This document shows positions 1-8,688 of a DNA stretch of 64,000 nucleotides, piece after piece. How positions within the stretch are numbered: position 1 is the stretch's first letter; every line of letters starts with the position of its first letter. The notes under the pieces were generated by a model. The model was given only the letters and a program-made list of their open reading frames with translations. It was not told where the DNA came from and did no database searches. A program made the position numbers and the translations under genes. This DNA is from Companilactobacillus halodurans. Its GTDB lineage: Bacteria > Bacillota > Bacilli > Lactobacillales > Lactobacillaceae. The stretch lies in assembly GCF_009600985.1 (NCBI RefSeq), contig NZ_VDFP01000007.1, forward strand, positions 45,574-109,573. The letters are read 5' to 3'.

Positions 1-281
1 GCGAACGTGCATTACTATTGTTCGAAACACCACAAGATGTACTTAGAGCTATTGAGGGGGGAGTTCCATTGAAGACAATCAATGTCGGATCAATGGCTCA
101 CTCAGTTGGTAAAGTACAACCTAATAAAGTTTTGGCTTTCGACCAAGATGATATCGATACATACAAGAAGATGGAAAAGAAGGGCATCAAGTTTGATGTT
201 CGTAAAGTTCCAACTGACTCAGAAGATAATCTTGACAATATCATGAAGAAAGCTCAAGCCGAATTAGATAAGAATAAGTAA
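1..281 (+). CDS. manL: Mannose-class PTS EIIAB (or EIIB), C-terminal part, truncated by window edge
   Basis: The open frame runs in from the left edge without a start (an in-frame TTG at 18 is internal). The visible 92 or so residues are the C-terminal half of a mannose-family IIB domain, the cytoplasmic phosphocarrier that passes phosphate to sugar during uptake; the segment VGSMAHSVGK is typical. It is followed 42 bp later by EIIC and then EIID genes in one operon, the manLMN order. Whether the missing N-terminus carries a fused IIA domain cannot be seen, but fused EIIAB is usual in lactobacilli. Confidence 0.9.
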   Translation, partial: ERALLLFETPQDVLRAIEGGVPLKTINVGSMAHSVGKVQPNKVLAFDQDDIDTYKKMEKKGIKFDVRKVPTDSEDNLDNIMKKAQAELDKNK

Positions 282-322
282 TTTTATATTTATATCAGAA
301 ATAAAACGGAGGATTAATAATC

Positions 323-1147
323 ATGCAATTAAATGCTATTCAGATTATTTTAGTCGTTATCGTGTCGTTCTTAGCTGGTATGGAAGGTATCTTGGATGAA
401 TTCCATTTTCACCAACCAGTTATCGCATGTACATTGATCGGCTTAGTTACAGGTAACTTGTTACCTTGCCTTATCCTTGGTGGTTCACTACAAATGATCG
501 CCTTAGGTTGGGCTAATATCGGTGCTGCCGTAGCACCTGATGCTGCTTTGGCAGCTGTTGCTTCAGCTATTATTTTGGTTCTTGGTGGTAAAGGACAAAA
601 GGGTGTTGGTTCAGCCATTGCTATTGCTGTTCCTCTAGCCGTTGCCGGATTGCTACTAACTATCCTATGTCGTACGTTGGCAACTGGTATTGTTCACATC
701 ATGGATAAAGCTGCTGAAGAAGGTAGTTTTAGAAAGATTGATTTCTGGCAATATGTTGCTATCTGTATGCAAGGTCTACGTATCGCTATCCCTGCAGCAT
801 TGATTCTTGCTATTGGTGCTGGTCCTGTTAAGGCCTTACTTGATGCTATGCCTACTTGGTTGACAGATGGTTTGTCACTTGGTGGTGGTATGGTTGTTGC
901 CGTTGGTTATGCAATGGTTATCAACATGATGGCTACTAAAGAAGTATGGCCATTCTTCGCAATTGGTTTCGTACTTGCTACAGTTACAGACTTAACACTA
1001 ATTGGTCTTGGTGCTATCGGTATTTCTATGGCGCTCATCTACTTGAAATTATCTAAATCAGGTGGTAATGGCGGTTCAAACGATGGTGGAGGAAGTTCTT
1101 CCTCTAACACCGGTGATCCAGTCGGCGACATCATAGATAACTACTAA
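323..1147 (+). CDS. manM: Mannose-class PTS EIIC membrane subunit
   Basis: 274 aa, strongly hydrophobic, with several membrane helices. Family: the sugar-translocating IIC subunit of the mannose/glucose/glucosamine PTS. The start ATG follows a clear GGAGG at about 11 nt. The first 240 or so residues match the family's usual layout (start QLNAIQIILVV, motif EFHFHQPV). The C-terminus is a Gly/Ser/Asn-rich tail (about residues 248-270), a low-complexity extension. Second gene of a manLMN operon; 19 bp separate it from the EIID gene. Confidence 0.95.
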   Translation: MQLNAIQIILVVIVSFLAGMEGILDEFHFHQPVIACTLIGLVTGNLLPCLILGGSLQMIALGWANIGAAVAPDAALAAVASAIILVLGGKGQKGVGSAIAIAVPLAVAGLLLTILCRTLATGIVHIMDKAAEEGSFRKIDFWQYVAICMQGLRIAIPAALILAIGAGPVKALLDAMPTWLTDGLSLGGGMVVAVGYAMVINMMATKEVWPFFAIGFVLATVTDLTLIGLGAIGISMALIYLKLSKSGGNGGSNDGGGSSSSNTGDPVGDIIDNY

Positions 1148-1166
1148 GAGGGAGGAACTCATAAAA

Positions 1167-2078
1167 ATGGCAGATCAAGTTAAAATTTCTAAAAGAGATA
1201 GAATCGCTGTTTGGTGGCGTTCAACATTCCTTCAAGGTTCATGGAATTACGAACGTATGCAAAATGGTGGCTGGACTTATTCTTTAATTCCAGTATTGAA
1301 AAAATTATATAAAACAAAAGAAGATCGTGCCGCTGCTTTAAAGCGTCACATGGAATTCTTTAATTGTCACCCTTACTTGGCTTCACCTATTTTAGGTGTA
1401 ACAATGGCCTTGGAAGAAGAACGTGCCAATGGTGCACCTATTGATGATGTTGCTATCCAAGGTGTTAAAGTTGGTATGATGGGTCCTTTGGCTGGTATTG
1501 GTGATCCTGTGTTCTGGTTCACTGTTAAGCCTATTATCGGTGCTTTGGCTGCTTCACTAGCTATGACTGGTAACATTATTGGACCAATCATTTACTTCGT
1601 AGCATGGAATGCTATTCGTATGGCCTTCATGTGGTACACACAAGAACTTGGTTATAAAGCCGGTTCTAAGATTACAGATGACGTTTCAGGTGGTACTCTT
1701 CAAGATATTACTAAGGGTGCTTCAATTCTAGGTATGTTTATCCTAGGTGCTTTGATCAACCGTTGGGTTGTTGTTAAGTTCACGCCTACGGTTTCAACTG
1801 TAAAACTAGATAAAGGTGCTTACATTGATTGGTCGCACTTGCCATCTGGCGCTGCAGGTATCAAGGAAGCCTTGATTCAACAAAAGGCTGGACTTTCATT
1901 GACAGCTCACAAGGTAACAACATTGCAAGATAACTTGGATCAATTGATTCCTGGTTTAGCAGCTCTACTACTAACATTGTTCTGTATGTGGCTACTAAAG
2001 AAGAAAGTTTCACCAATCGTTATTATTCTTGGTTTGTTCGTTGTTGGTGTTGTCCTACACGTACTTCACGTTATGTAA
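1167..2078 (+). CDS. manN: Mannose-class PTS EIID membrane subunit
   Basis: 303 aa, the IID partner of the mannose PTS; with IIC it forms the membrane channel, which in this family is also the receptor for class IIa bacteriocins and some phages (family knowledge). Seen: N-terminal amphipathic region with FLQGSWNYERMQ and GWTYSLIP, then LAGIGDPVFWFT, and hydrophobic C-terminal helices. RBS GAGGGAGG lies upstream. Last gene of the operon; a strong terminator follows 63 bp after the stop. Confidence 0.95.
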   Translation: MADQVKISKRDRIAVWWRSTFLQGSWNYERMQNGGWTYSLIPVLKKLYKTKEDRAAALKRHMEFFNCHPYLASPILGVTMALEEERANGAPIDDVAIQGVKVGMMGPLAGIGDPVFWFTVKPIIGALAASLAMTGNIIGPIIYFVAWNAIRMAFMWYTQELGYKAGSKITDDVSGGTLQDITKGASILGMFILGALINRWVVVKFTPTVSTVKLDKGAYIDWSHLPSGAAGIKEALIQQKAGLSLTAHKVTTLQDNLDQLIPGLAALLLTLFCMWLLKKKVSPIVIILGLFVVGVVLHVLHVM

Positions 2079-2141
2079 TAATTTGAAACTTTCAACTCTT
2101 AAAGAAAAATGTAATGTTTAATTTTTGAGTATTAAACAATT

Positions 2142-2184
2142 AGGCATGGCAATCGTCTTGTGATTGCCATGCCTATTAGTTTTC
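2142..2184 (+). terminator. Terminator of the mannose PTS operon
   Basis: A perfect 13-bp stem (AGGCATGGCAATC / GATTGCCATGCCT) with a 7-nt loop, followed by a short, imperfect T-rich tract. Placed just after manN, it separates the PTS operon from manO. Confidence 0.85.
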
Positions 2185-2224
2185 AGCTTGATAAGCGTTT
2201 CATAATTAAGTCTTTAACTCTTTT

Positions 2225-2253
2225 TTGATAATAAGGAATTTCAGACGTATAAT
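2225..2253 (+). promoter_or_regulatory. Promoter of the manO-like gene
   Basis: TTGATA, 17-nt spacer, TATAAT: near-consensus sigma-A promoter, 35 bp upstream of the DUF956 gene. It suggests ManO is transcribed on its own as well as, or instead of, by readthrough from manLMN. Confidence 0.75.
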
Positions 2254-2287
2254 CGATTCAGTAAGGTAAAGGAGTAGATTGGATTAA

Positions 2288-2695
2288 ATGGTTGAGTCAA
2301 TAAATACTAAGGCGGATTTGATTGAAAAAGCTACTTCCCATTTAGGGATGACAGACTATGGAAAAATAATGGTCGGCGATAAAGGATTTGAATTCTATGA
2401 TGACCGTGATGTTAATAACTATATTCAAATTCCTTGGACTGAAGTGGATTTAGTGGTCGTTTCGATAATGTTCGGTGGGAAATGGATTCCACGGTTTGCT
2501 TTGCAGACAAAGAAAAATGGAACTTTTTCCTTTTCGTCTCGAGATCCTAAAAAGGTTTTGCGAGCCATCAGAGTCTACATAAAACCGGATCGAATCGTTC
2601 GTTCGCTGAGTTTTTTCCAAGTTGTAGGGCGTGCTTTTAAAAGAAATCCTAATAAAAAGAGAAATAAGCGTAATAAGAGAAATAAGGCAAAGTAA
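2288..2695 (+). CDS. manO: DUF956 family protein (ManO, mannose PTS-associated)
   Basis: 135 aa. It resembles DUF956 (ManO), a small cytoplasmic protein found almost only beside mannose PTS operons and thought to modulate them; its exact biochemistry is not settled. Seen: an N-terminal core with YGKIMVGDKGFEFYDDR and IPWTEVDLV, then a very basic tail of Lys/Arg/Asn repeats (last about 17 residues). The SD GGAG sits 13 nt before the ATG, longer than usual. It has its own promoter and terminator, but its position directly after manLMN supports the assignment. Confidence 0.85.
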   Translation: MVESINTKADLIEKATSHLGMTDYGKIMVGDKGFEFYDDRDVNNYIQIPWTEVDLVVVSIMFGGKWIPRFALQTKKNGTFSFSSRDPKKVLRAIRVYIKPDRIVRSLSFFQVVGRAFKRNPNKKRNKRNKRNKAK

Positions 2696-2741
2696 AGTCT
2701 TTAGATGTTACGTTAAATAGAGTCTGGAAAATAATTTTATA

Positions 2742-2779
2742 AGCTAAGGTAATCGAAATCGGTTACCTTGGCTTTTTTA
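2742..2779 (+). terminator. Terminator after manO
   Basis: 14-bp stem (AGCTAAGGTAATCG / CGGTTACCTTGGCT, two G-U pairs), 4-nt loop, then a run of T. Confidence 0.85.
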
Positions 2780-2912
2780 CTTCAAAGCTGGTCACGTTAG
2801 GTCACACTCTTGTTTCCTAAGGACGAATTGGCAAATCTGAAGACATTTTTTTGGAAAAATCCTTGAACTTGGATTATTTTATTTGTAGTCATAGACAATC
2901 AAGGTGATTGAA

Positions 2913-3452
2913 ATGGAAAACAAATTGAGTTTTGAAAGAAAAATCAGTTTTGAACCATTGTTGATCAGTATTTTTCTGGGGATAACAATAGCAGCCATTG
3001 CCTATTCGATTTTTTCAAAGTATCCACTAATTTGGATTATTTGTGGTCTGATTGCTTTTGGTATTGAGAGCATGCTGATTTATCCAAAGTATCTGCTTAA
3101 CTCCTACGGTTATTGGCGAATTGAAGATAAAGGTATCTATTACTATGACTATGGAACTTGGAATAAAAAAATCCAAGCAATTTTTTTCCCATCACGTGAA
3201 AAGCCAGTAGAATTATTATTTGGAAATATCAACGGCTTTTCAATCATCGATGGCAAGTCCATCATGAATACCCAATATCCATTAGGAGGCACATTACGAG
3301 CTCCTCTTGCAAGGCGAATTCACTATTTGGTTTTAGAAACTAATCAAGGACAAATAAAGTTAAATTGTGCTTGGAAAGCTAATGGAATTCCAACCACCCA
3401 AGACGATATCAGAGAAATCGTTGAATTGATGAATTTAAGGATTTCTCAATAA
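2913..3452 (+). CDS. Hypothetical two-helix membrane protein, paralogue 1 of 3
   Basis: About 179 aa from ATG 2913, chosen over GTG 2904 because AAGGTG lies 6 nt upstream of the ATG. Residues about 17-60 form two membrane helices, followed by the motif YGYWRIEDKGIYYYDYGTW and a soluble domain of beta type. The same plan and motif recur at 10095 and 63289. The shape (helical hairpin plus beta-rich soluble domain) resembles bacterial PH-domain membrane proteins; that is inference. No function known. It stands alone between terminators. Confidence 0.8.
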   Translation: MENKLSFERKISFEPLLISIFLGITIAAIAYSIFSKYPLIWIICGLIAFGIESMLIYPKYLLNSYGYWRIEDKGIYYYDYGTWNKKIQAIFFPSREKPVELLFGNINGFSIIDGKSIMNTQYPLGGTLRAPLARRIHYLVLETNQGQIKLNCAWKANGIPTTQDDIREIVELMNLRISQ

Positions 3453-3468
3453 TTACTTATAATTAGAA

Positions 3469-3499
3469 AAAAGTCTGAGAATATGCTCAGGCTTTTTTT
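3469..3499 (+). terminator. Terminator after paralogue 1
   Basis: AAGTCTGAG / CTCAGGCTT stem with a short loop and seven T. Confidence 0.8.
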
Positions 3500-3658
3500 A
3501 ACAAATAAACGATTTTGAAATACATTTGAAGGGTGAGCCCAAAAGAAATTGGTCAAGTGGTCTCGTATCTCAACAAAAAAATAATACTTTATCGAACGCG
3601 TTTCATGTCAAGTTTATTTTCGATATAATTTGTACGAAGGAAATATTAAGGAGTACAA

Positions 3659-4402
3659 ATGAAAATTTTAAAAAATAATATTATCAAAATAGTTTTGTTG
3701 AGCATCATTTTTCCAGTGGTATTAGTTGTGATGGGAAATTTTATCCATGTAAAATCTGTTGGTAGTTTGATGCAGGGAATGGGTGACTTAGTTGTCTTCC
3801 TAGTAGCTTATTTCTTAAATCAAAGATACTTTAGACAAAAGATTGCTTGGTTTAACTCTCATCAAGTAGCTGCTCAACTTTACACAGCATTACCAGCAAT
3901 TATCATTGTGGCATTTTTGGATTCGCCGGTACTGATGGCAGCTGATTTTCAAATTAAATGGCAAGTCATTATTGTTTGTCTGTTAGTTGGTTTAGCAGAA
4001 GAATTTATTTTTCGTGGAATTTTAGTGAAATTATTTTTAAAAGTTCTAAATGGCGATGCTCTTGGCAGTGTTGTGGGTTCAGGAATAATTTTTGGATTGA
4101 TCCATTTTATGAACCTTAGAAGTTTGCCATTCGGATATGTCTCTGCACAAGTTATCTTTGCGGCCGCAATAGGAATAATCTTTGGAGCCATTTATATCAA
4201 AACGAATAACCTTTTAATTGTGATTTTATTGCATGCGTTACGAGATATGTTTCCAATGTTTTCTAGTAAAATGATGGCACAAGCTGCTACAACAAGCTTT
4301 TCAATGGCAACTTTATATGTAATGATAATCTTTTTGTTTATTGCTGTAACGATAGCGTATACTCAATTACGTGATTTTACAGTCAAAAAAGACGAGATCT
4401 AA
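3659..4402 (+). CDS. CPBP family intramembrane protease
   Basis: 247 aa with about seven membrane helices. Family signature: AEEFIFRGIL (EExxxR motif, about residues 119-128), then GLIHFMN (catalytic-type His) and a C-terminal conserved LLHALRD. CPBP/Abi proteases cleave within the membrane; in lactic acid bacteria some are linked to bacteriocin immunity or surface-protein processing, but no bacteriocin genes lie here, so the substrate is unknown. Good SD (AAGGAG). A TATAAT -10 is visible at 3624-3629. A shared hairpin separates it from the convergent gene downstream. Confidence 0.9.
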   Translation: MKILKNNIIKIVLLSIIFPVVLVVMGNFIHVKSVGSLMQGMGDLVVFLVAYFLNQRYFRQKIAWFNSHQVAAQLYTALPAIIIVAFLDSPVLMAADFQIKWQVIIVCLLVGLAEEFIFRGILVKLFLKVLNGDALGSVVGSGIIFGLIHFMNLRSLPFGYVSAQVIFAAAIGIIFGAIYIKTNNLLIVILLHALRDMFPMFSSKMMAQAATTSFSMATLYVMIIFLFIAVTIAYTQLRDFTVKKDEI

Positions 4403-4420
4403 GAAGACCTCGTCTTTTTT
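4385..4420. terminator. Bidirectional terminator between convergent genes
   Basis: AAAAGACGAG ... CTCGTCTTTT stem with A-tract on one side and T-tract on the other; it overlaps the end of the CPBP gene and serves the minus-strand gene as well. Confidence 0.8.
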
Positions 4421-4424
4421 ATTT

Positions 4425-5207
4425 CTAAGATAACTTCAATGGTTGCGTGCTATCTAGCCATTCATTAGTTTTAATATTTTTAAAGTACATTGTGACATCT
4501 GATGTTGTGTTATTTACTTTTACCAACAAAGCTCCATCAAAGTTTTTGCCTGGAAGAACTTGTCCATTATTGCTGGAATTGATAATGGAAGCATTATCGC
4601 CAGTAGCTGTTGTTGGATTCAATTGTTGTCCATCTTGTTTTAACATGATGGCATTTTTTTGAACCTGTTCAGGGACTTGATTAGATTTCGTTTTGTTCAG
4701 GTAATTGTATTTTATTAATAAAGCAGCATCCCCATTAGAATCTTTAATCAATTTTACCTCATCAGAAATTTTAAAAGTATACCAATCAGAATCATAAGTT
4801 AAATTATCATAAGTACCAGCATTTTGAATCGTATCAGCTGGGGTTTGCTTTTGTTGAGCTTGCTGATTGTTTTGGTTGGTTTGAGTATTATTATTGTCTT
4901 CTTCTTTGGTTACTTTTTGAGGCTTATTGACCTTAGGCTTATCCTTAGATTTATCAGATTTTTTGGACTTCTTAGACTTCTTTTTAGAAGTTTTCTTGTG
5001 TGATTTAACTTTTTCGATTTTATGAGACGGTTGTGCAGAATTATTATCATTAGTTGAACTGATTCCCCAGAAAACCAGTAAACCAATGATAATTATGAGG
5101 ATAATGATTGAAATAATAAACGGCGTTTTTTTGTAAAATGGTCGTTTGCTACGCCGAAATTCTTCACGAGTCATGTGAGTTCCATTGTTCTTATTTTTCC
5201 TTTTCAT
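4425..5207 (-). CDS. Membrane-anchored extracellular protein with DUF5067/DUF4352-like domain
   Basis: 260 aa. Order: a basic cytoplasmic start (residues 1-30), one membrane helix rich in Ile (about 30-50), a long Lys/Ser/Asn/Gln linker (about 55-120), then a C-terminal beta-type domain with VKLIKDSNGDAALLIKYNYLNK, like the DUF5067/DUF4352 immunoglobulin-fold domains of Firmicutes lipoproteins. No lipobox Cys is seen, so it is probably held by the uncleaved helix. Function unknown. It is alone on the minus strand and shares a terminator with the CPBP gene. Confidence 0.75.
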   Translation of the reverse strand: MKRKNKNNGTHMTREEFRRSKRPFYKKTPFIISIIILIIIIGLLVFWGISSTNDNNSAQPSHKIEKVKSHKKTSKKKSKKSKKSDKSKDKPKVNKPQKVTKEEDNNNTQTNQNNQQAQQKQTPADTIQNAGTYDNLTYDSDWYTFKISDEVKLIKDSNGDAALLIKYNYLNKTKSNQVPEQVQKNAIMLKQDGQQLNPTTATGDNASIINSSNNGQVLPGKNFDGALLVKVNNTTSDVTMYFKNIKTNEWLDSTQPLKLS

Positions 5208-5406
5208 AGCACGTACTCCCCTACAAGTAATTCGTTAAGTTCATAGTATCATAATTACTTATTCTGAATTAATTAACTAGAAAATGCTTACTTATTCTTA
5301 AAAAAAAGAAATTTAATTTAGAGTGTTGAACTGCTATTTGAAAAGTGGTATAAATATCTGGTCGAAGTTAATGAGATAGTTATTTTTGTAAAAGGGGGTC
5401 ACTAAG

Positions 5407-5616
5407 ATGTTGTTTTTTGGTAATCATGGCGATTATGAGGTAACATGTAATTTCTTTAGCAAAGAAGGCCAAAATATTGCTAAGAAGCGCATTTGTCACA
5501 ATGTTTCTAAAAAAGAAGCTCGTGACGGTATGAGAGACTATATAACAAATAGGTTCTCTGATATTATTGATGTAGCTCATCCCATTAAAGTTGTTGCAAA
5601 GTTAACAACTAAATAG
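5407..5616 (+). CDS. Small hypothetical protein, 69 aa
   Basis: Not recognised. A strong AAGGGGG SD lies 8 nt before ATG and a hairpin terminator follows, so it is very likely translated as a monocistronic unit. Composition is mixed and charged, with basic Lys/Arg clusters and one Cys pair (residues about 15 and 33); no signal peptide or membrane helix. It begins MLFFGNHGDYEV. The divergent minus-strand gene starts 200 bp upstream. Confidence 0.65.
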   Translation: MLFFGNHGDYEVTCNFFSKEGQNIAKKRICHNVSKKEARDGMRDYITNRFSDIIDVAHPIKVVAKLTTK

Positions 5617-5636
5617 AAGGATATATATGGATTTTT

Positions 5637-5668
5637 AGATGGAGCCGATGGGGTCCATCTTTTTTTAT
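5637..5668 (+). terminator. Terminator after the 69-aa gene
   Basis: AGATGG / CCATCT stem with central GC-rich part and seven T. Confidence 0.75.
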
Positions 5669-5715
5669 ACATTTTTCTTTAGAATAGGTATGATAGACAC
5701 GAGGAGGCTATGCTT

Positions 5716-6609
5716 ATGGATCACGAAAAAGTAACCGGTACACGCTTCTTTTATGTCACAGTTTTAAATATCTTAATTACTATTACCGAGTTTGTCGGCG
5801 GCGTCATTTCCGGCAGTCTAGGTTTGATTTCAGATGCATTTCATAATTTGGAAGATTCTCTTTCAATCGTTATTTCATATGCTGCAAACGTGATTGGACG
5901 AAGAAAGAATAATTCCCAAAAAACTTTTGGCTATAAGAGGGCTGAAATATTAGCAGCATTCGTCAATTCAATCGTCTTAGTCGTAATTACTTTGATGATG
6001 GTTTTCGAATCTTTTAAACGGTTGTCGCAACCGCAAGAAATCAATGGTAAATTGATGATGATTGTATCCTTGATTGGTTTAGCTGCCAATTTCATTTCCA
6101 TGTTGATGCTGTTGTCAGGATCTAAACATAATTTGAATATCAAAGCGACTTTTTTACACATGTTGACTGACACATTGTCATCCATTGGCGTTTTTATTGC
6201 ATCGATTTTTGTTATCTTGTTCAATTGGACTTGGGTCGATCCAGTGATAACCATTCTGATTGCTGCTTGGCTTTTAAAAGAAGCTTATACGGTCGTTTAT
6301 GAGACAATCAATATCTTAATGGAAGCCAGTCCTAAGATTGATTTGGATGCCGTTCAAGCTGCTATTTTAACCGTTCCAGAGATTGTTAAGGTACATCACG
6401 TTCATGTTTGGATGATTGATGAAAATCACATCATGCTAGATGCGCATATCAATGTTGTAAAAAATTGCAATATGATGGAACTAGATGGACTCTATGATCG
6501 AGTCGATAAATTGTTGAAAGACGAATTCAATATCACTCACGTTACTCTACAGGCTGAGTGTGCTAGAGGATTAGACAACTCCTTGATAGAGATTAATAAG
6601 AAAGTGTAA
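5716..6609 (+). CDS. Cation diffusion facilitator (CDF) family metal efflux protein
   Basis: About 297 aa. ATG 5716 is preferred over ATG 5710 because GAGGAGG is 8 nt from the former and only 2 nt from the latter. CDF proteins export Zn2+, Cd2+ or Mn2+ against protons. Seen: six predicted helices, SDAFHNLEDS in helix II (metal-site HxxxD type), a second site HMLTDTLSS in helix V, and a cytoplasmic C-terminal domain ending near VHHVHVWMIDE and HVTLQAEC. These features resemble the CzcD zinc type. No metal regulator lies next to it. Confidence 0.9.
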   Translation: MDHEKVTGTRFFYVTVLNILITITEFVGGVISGSLGLISDAFHNLEDSLSIVISYAANVIGRRKNNSQKTFGYKRAEILAAFVNSIVLVVITLMMVFESFKRLSQPQEINGKLMMIVSLIGLAANFISMLMLLSGSKHNLNIKATFLHMLTDTLSSIGVFIASIFVILFNWTWVDPVITILIAAWLLKEAYTVVYETINILMEASPKIDLDAVQAAILTVPEIVKVHHVHVWMIDENHIMLDAHINVVKNCNMMELDGLYDRVDKLLKDEFNITHVTLQAECARGLDNSLIEINKKV

Positions 6610-6660
6610 TTGTGCTAAGATTAGAGGGTAATTCTATATGAAAGTTGGGAATGTCGTAAT

Positions 6661-7338
6661 ATGGTAAAACTCGTCATGGTCAGACATGGAGAAAGCACAG
6701 CTAATGCCTTAAATCAGTATACTGGTTGGAACAATGTTGGTTTGACGCAAGAGGGCATAGTTCAGGCGCATGTGGCCGCTAAGAAACTTAAGGGGTTTGA
6801 ATTTGAGCATGTTCACACATCAGTTTTGAAACGTGCAATTATGACAGCCTATATTATTCAAGACGAATTGAATCTTAATTATGTGCCGATTACTAAAACC
6901 TGGCGCTTAAATGAACGTCACTATGGTGCCTTACGAGGTCAGAATAAAGATGCCACCAGAAGAGAATTTGGAGTCGATCAAGTACATCTGTGGCGAAGAA
7001 GTTTTTATTCAATACCACCACAATTAAAGAGACCAGATCCAAATAATGGCCCATATAAATATTTTGATAGTAACATGATGCCAACTTCAGAAAGCTTGTA
7101 TCAAGCTTATCAACGTATCGTTCCATATTACGTTGATCACGTATCTAATCGGCTTTTAGATGGTAAAAATCAGTTAATTGTTGCCCATGGAAGTACGATT
7201 AGAGCTTTGATCAAATATATTGAACGAATTAGTGATAGCGATATTGATGGAGTCGAAGTTGCGAATGGTAAGCCTCTTATTTATGAGTTTGATAATAAAC
7301 TTAATATAATCAACAGCAATCGCACTAATACTAAATAA
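6661..7338 (+). CDS. gpmA: 2,3-bisphosphoglycerate-dependent phosphoglycerate mutase
   Basis: 225 aa, a normal length. It converts 3-phosphoglycerate to 2-phosphoglycerate in glycolysis through a phosphohistidine. Seen: MVRHGES near the start (catalytic His about residue 9), YTGWNNVGLTQEG, ERHYGALRGQNK and VAHGSTIRAL with the second His. The SD is weak: a short GGGA about 11 nt upstream only. Because lactobacilli can carry several gpm-like genes, this may not be the only mutase. A clear terminator follows. Confidence 0.9.
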   Translation: MVKLVMVRHGESTANALNQYTGWNNVGLTQEGIVQAHVAAKKLKGFEFEHVHTSVLKRAIMTAYIIQDELNLNYVPITKTWRLNERHYGALRGQNKDATRREFGVDQVHLWRRSFYSIPPQLKRPDPNNGPYKYFDSNMMPTSESLYQAYQRIVPYYVDHVSNRLLDGKNQLIVAHGSTIRALIKYIERISDSDIDGVEVANGKPLIYEFDNKLNIINSNRTNTK

Positions 7339-7381
7339 ATTATTCTGATATAAAGTAGATAAATTAATAAATAGATTAAAA

Positions 7382-7417
7382 GAGTTCATGATCCTAATGG
7401 GATTATGAACTTTTTTT
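7382..7417 (+). terminator. Terminator after gpmA
   Basis: GTTCATGATCC / GGGATTATGAAC stem with TAAT loop and seven T. Confidence 0.85.
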
Positions 7418-7738
7418 ATGTATAAAAGATTATTATTCGTAGTTGTGAAAATGCCACAAAAAAAATGGTAACGCACACAAATTTATAAAAGTGTAAGAGA
7501 AAGTGCTTTCTTTTTTGAAAAATTGATGTAGAATATTTAAATGGTCTAGATGAATGGCAAAAAGCAGAAGTTTTATGCCAAGTGGACTTATTCAGATAAA
7601 TTTATTGTAATAATGTTAATTTTCAAATTGAGTAATTATAAATATATGATAAGAAAAACGTAGTTTTTTGTGTATGTAGGATTTATCTTTTTTTAAAGAA
7701 TTATTACTAATATTTGTCAAATCGAGAAGGGGTTTCAT
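7418..7738. other. AT-rich intergenic region upstream of sugar transporter
   Basis: About 320 bp without a convincing gene. It contains a small symmetric GAAAGTGCTTTC at about 7500 and several AT-rich -10-like boxes. One open frame of about 36 codons near 7551 has no SD. The promoter of the downstream transporter must lie here, but I cannot pick one box with confidence. Confidence 0.5.
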
Positions 7739-8596
7739 ATGAATATTTTAATTGCGTTAATACCAGCGCTTGGATGGGGCTTTATGCCAATCATCACTGG
7801 TAAAATTGGTGGTTCACCAGCTAACCAAATGTTTGGTATTGGAGCTGGAGCCACAATCGTTGGTTTGGTAACTTATTTAATCACGCAGCCAACCGTTAGT
7901 ACAGTAGCCTTTTGGTTCTCATTATTGTGTGGAGCTTTATGGACAATTGGTCAAATTGGACAATTTATTTCTTTTACACGTATTGGAGTTTCAGGTACTG
8001 TACCATTATCAACTGTTTTTCAATTAGTCGGTAATTCAATCATTGGGATGTTGATTTTTGGCGACTGGGCAGGTGCTCAATCAAAAATTATCGGAATCAT
8101 TGCTTTAGCAATCGTTGTCGTTGGTGCTTTATTGACATCAGTTAACGATAGTTCTGAGGGAAATAAACTTGAATTAAAAGATGCCATGTTCTTACTTTGT
8201 ACAACTGTTGGATTTTGGATTTATTCATCTTTCCCAAATATTTCGATTGTTAAGCATGAAAGCGGTACAGGTATCTTCTTGCCTGAAATGCTAGGAATCT
8301 TAATTGGTGCGATTATCTTCGCTCTTTTCACTGATCGTGAATCATTCAAACAAAAAGAACAATATCAAAATATCCTTGGTGGAGTTGCTTGGGGAATCGC
8401 TGCTTTTGCTTATATCTTCTCTGCTAAAGCTAACGGAAATACTTCAGCCTTCATTTGGACGCAATTAAACGTGGTAATTGGTACCTTTGGTGGTATTTTG
8501 ATTCTACATGAGCGTAAGAGTAAACGTGAATTGAAATTTACGATTTTAGGAATTGTTTTAATTGTTGTTGGTAGTGTTGCAACATCATTTGCATAG
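7739..8596 (+). CDS. GRP family sugar (glucose/ribose-type) uptake transporter
   Basis: 285 aa with about ten membrane helices, the size of the GRP (glucose/ribose porter, DMT superfamily) family that includes GlcU and RbsU. Typical N-terminus: LIPALGWGFMPII and GSPANQMFGIGAGA. It imports sugar without phosphorylation, by proton symport in characterised members. Good SD (GAAGGGG, about 9 nt). Whether the substrate is glucose or ribose cannot be told from context: no kinase gene is adjacent. Confidence 0.85.
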   Translation: MNILIALIPALGWGFMPIITGKIGGSPANQMFGIGAGATIVGLVTYLITQPTVSTVAFWFSLLCGALWTIGQIGQFISFTRIGVSGTVPLSTVFQLVGNSIIGMLIFGDWAGAQSKIIGIIALAIVVVGALLTSVNDSSEGNKLELKDAMFLLCTTVGFWIYSSFPNISIVKHESGTGIFLPEMLGILIGAIIFALFTDRESFKQKEQYQNILGGVAWGIAAFAYIFSAKANGNTSAFIWTQLNVVIGTFGGILILHERKSKRELKFTILGIVLIVVGSVATSFA

Positions 8597-8603
8597 AAAT
8601 AAA

Positions 8604-8637
8604 AAAATACAACTCAATTTGGGATGTATTTTTATTA
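8604..8637 (+). terminator. Weak terminator after sugar transporter
   Basis: AAATACAAC / GATGTATTT imperfect stem followed by a T-rich tract. Confidence 0.5.
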
Positions 8638-8688
8638 TAATTAGAATGTAATCGTAAACATGAATTTATTATTTGGAGGAAAAACCAC

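Noticed and set aside
7498..7518. Symmetric GAAAGTGCTTTC upstream of the sugar transporter as a cre box
   Set aside because: It lacks the central CG and TG...CA frame of a cre site; could be chance.
7551..7661. 36-codon open frame between gpmA and the sugar transporter
   Set aside because: No SD and ordinary AT-rich composition; not enough to call a gene.
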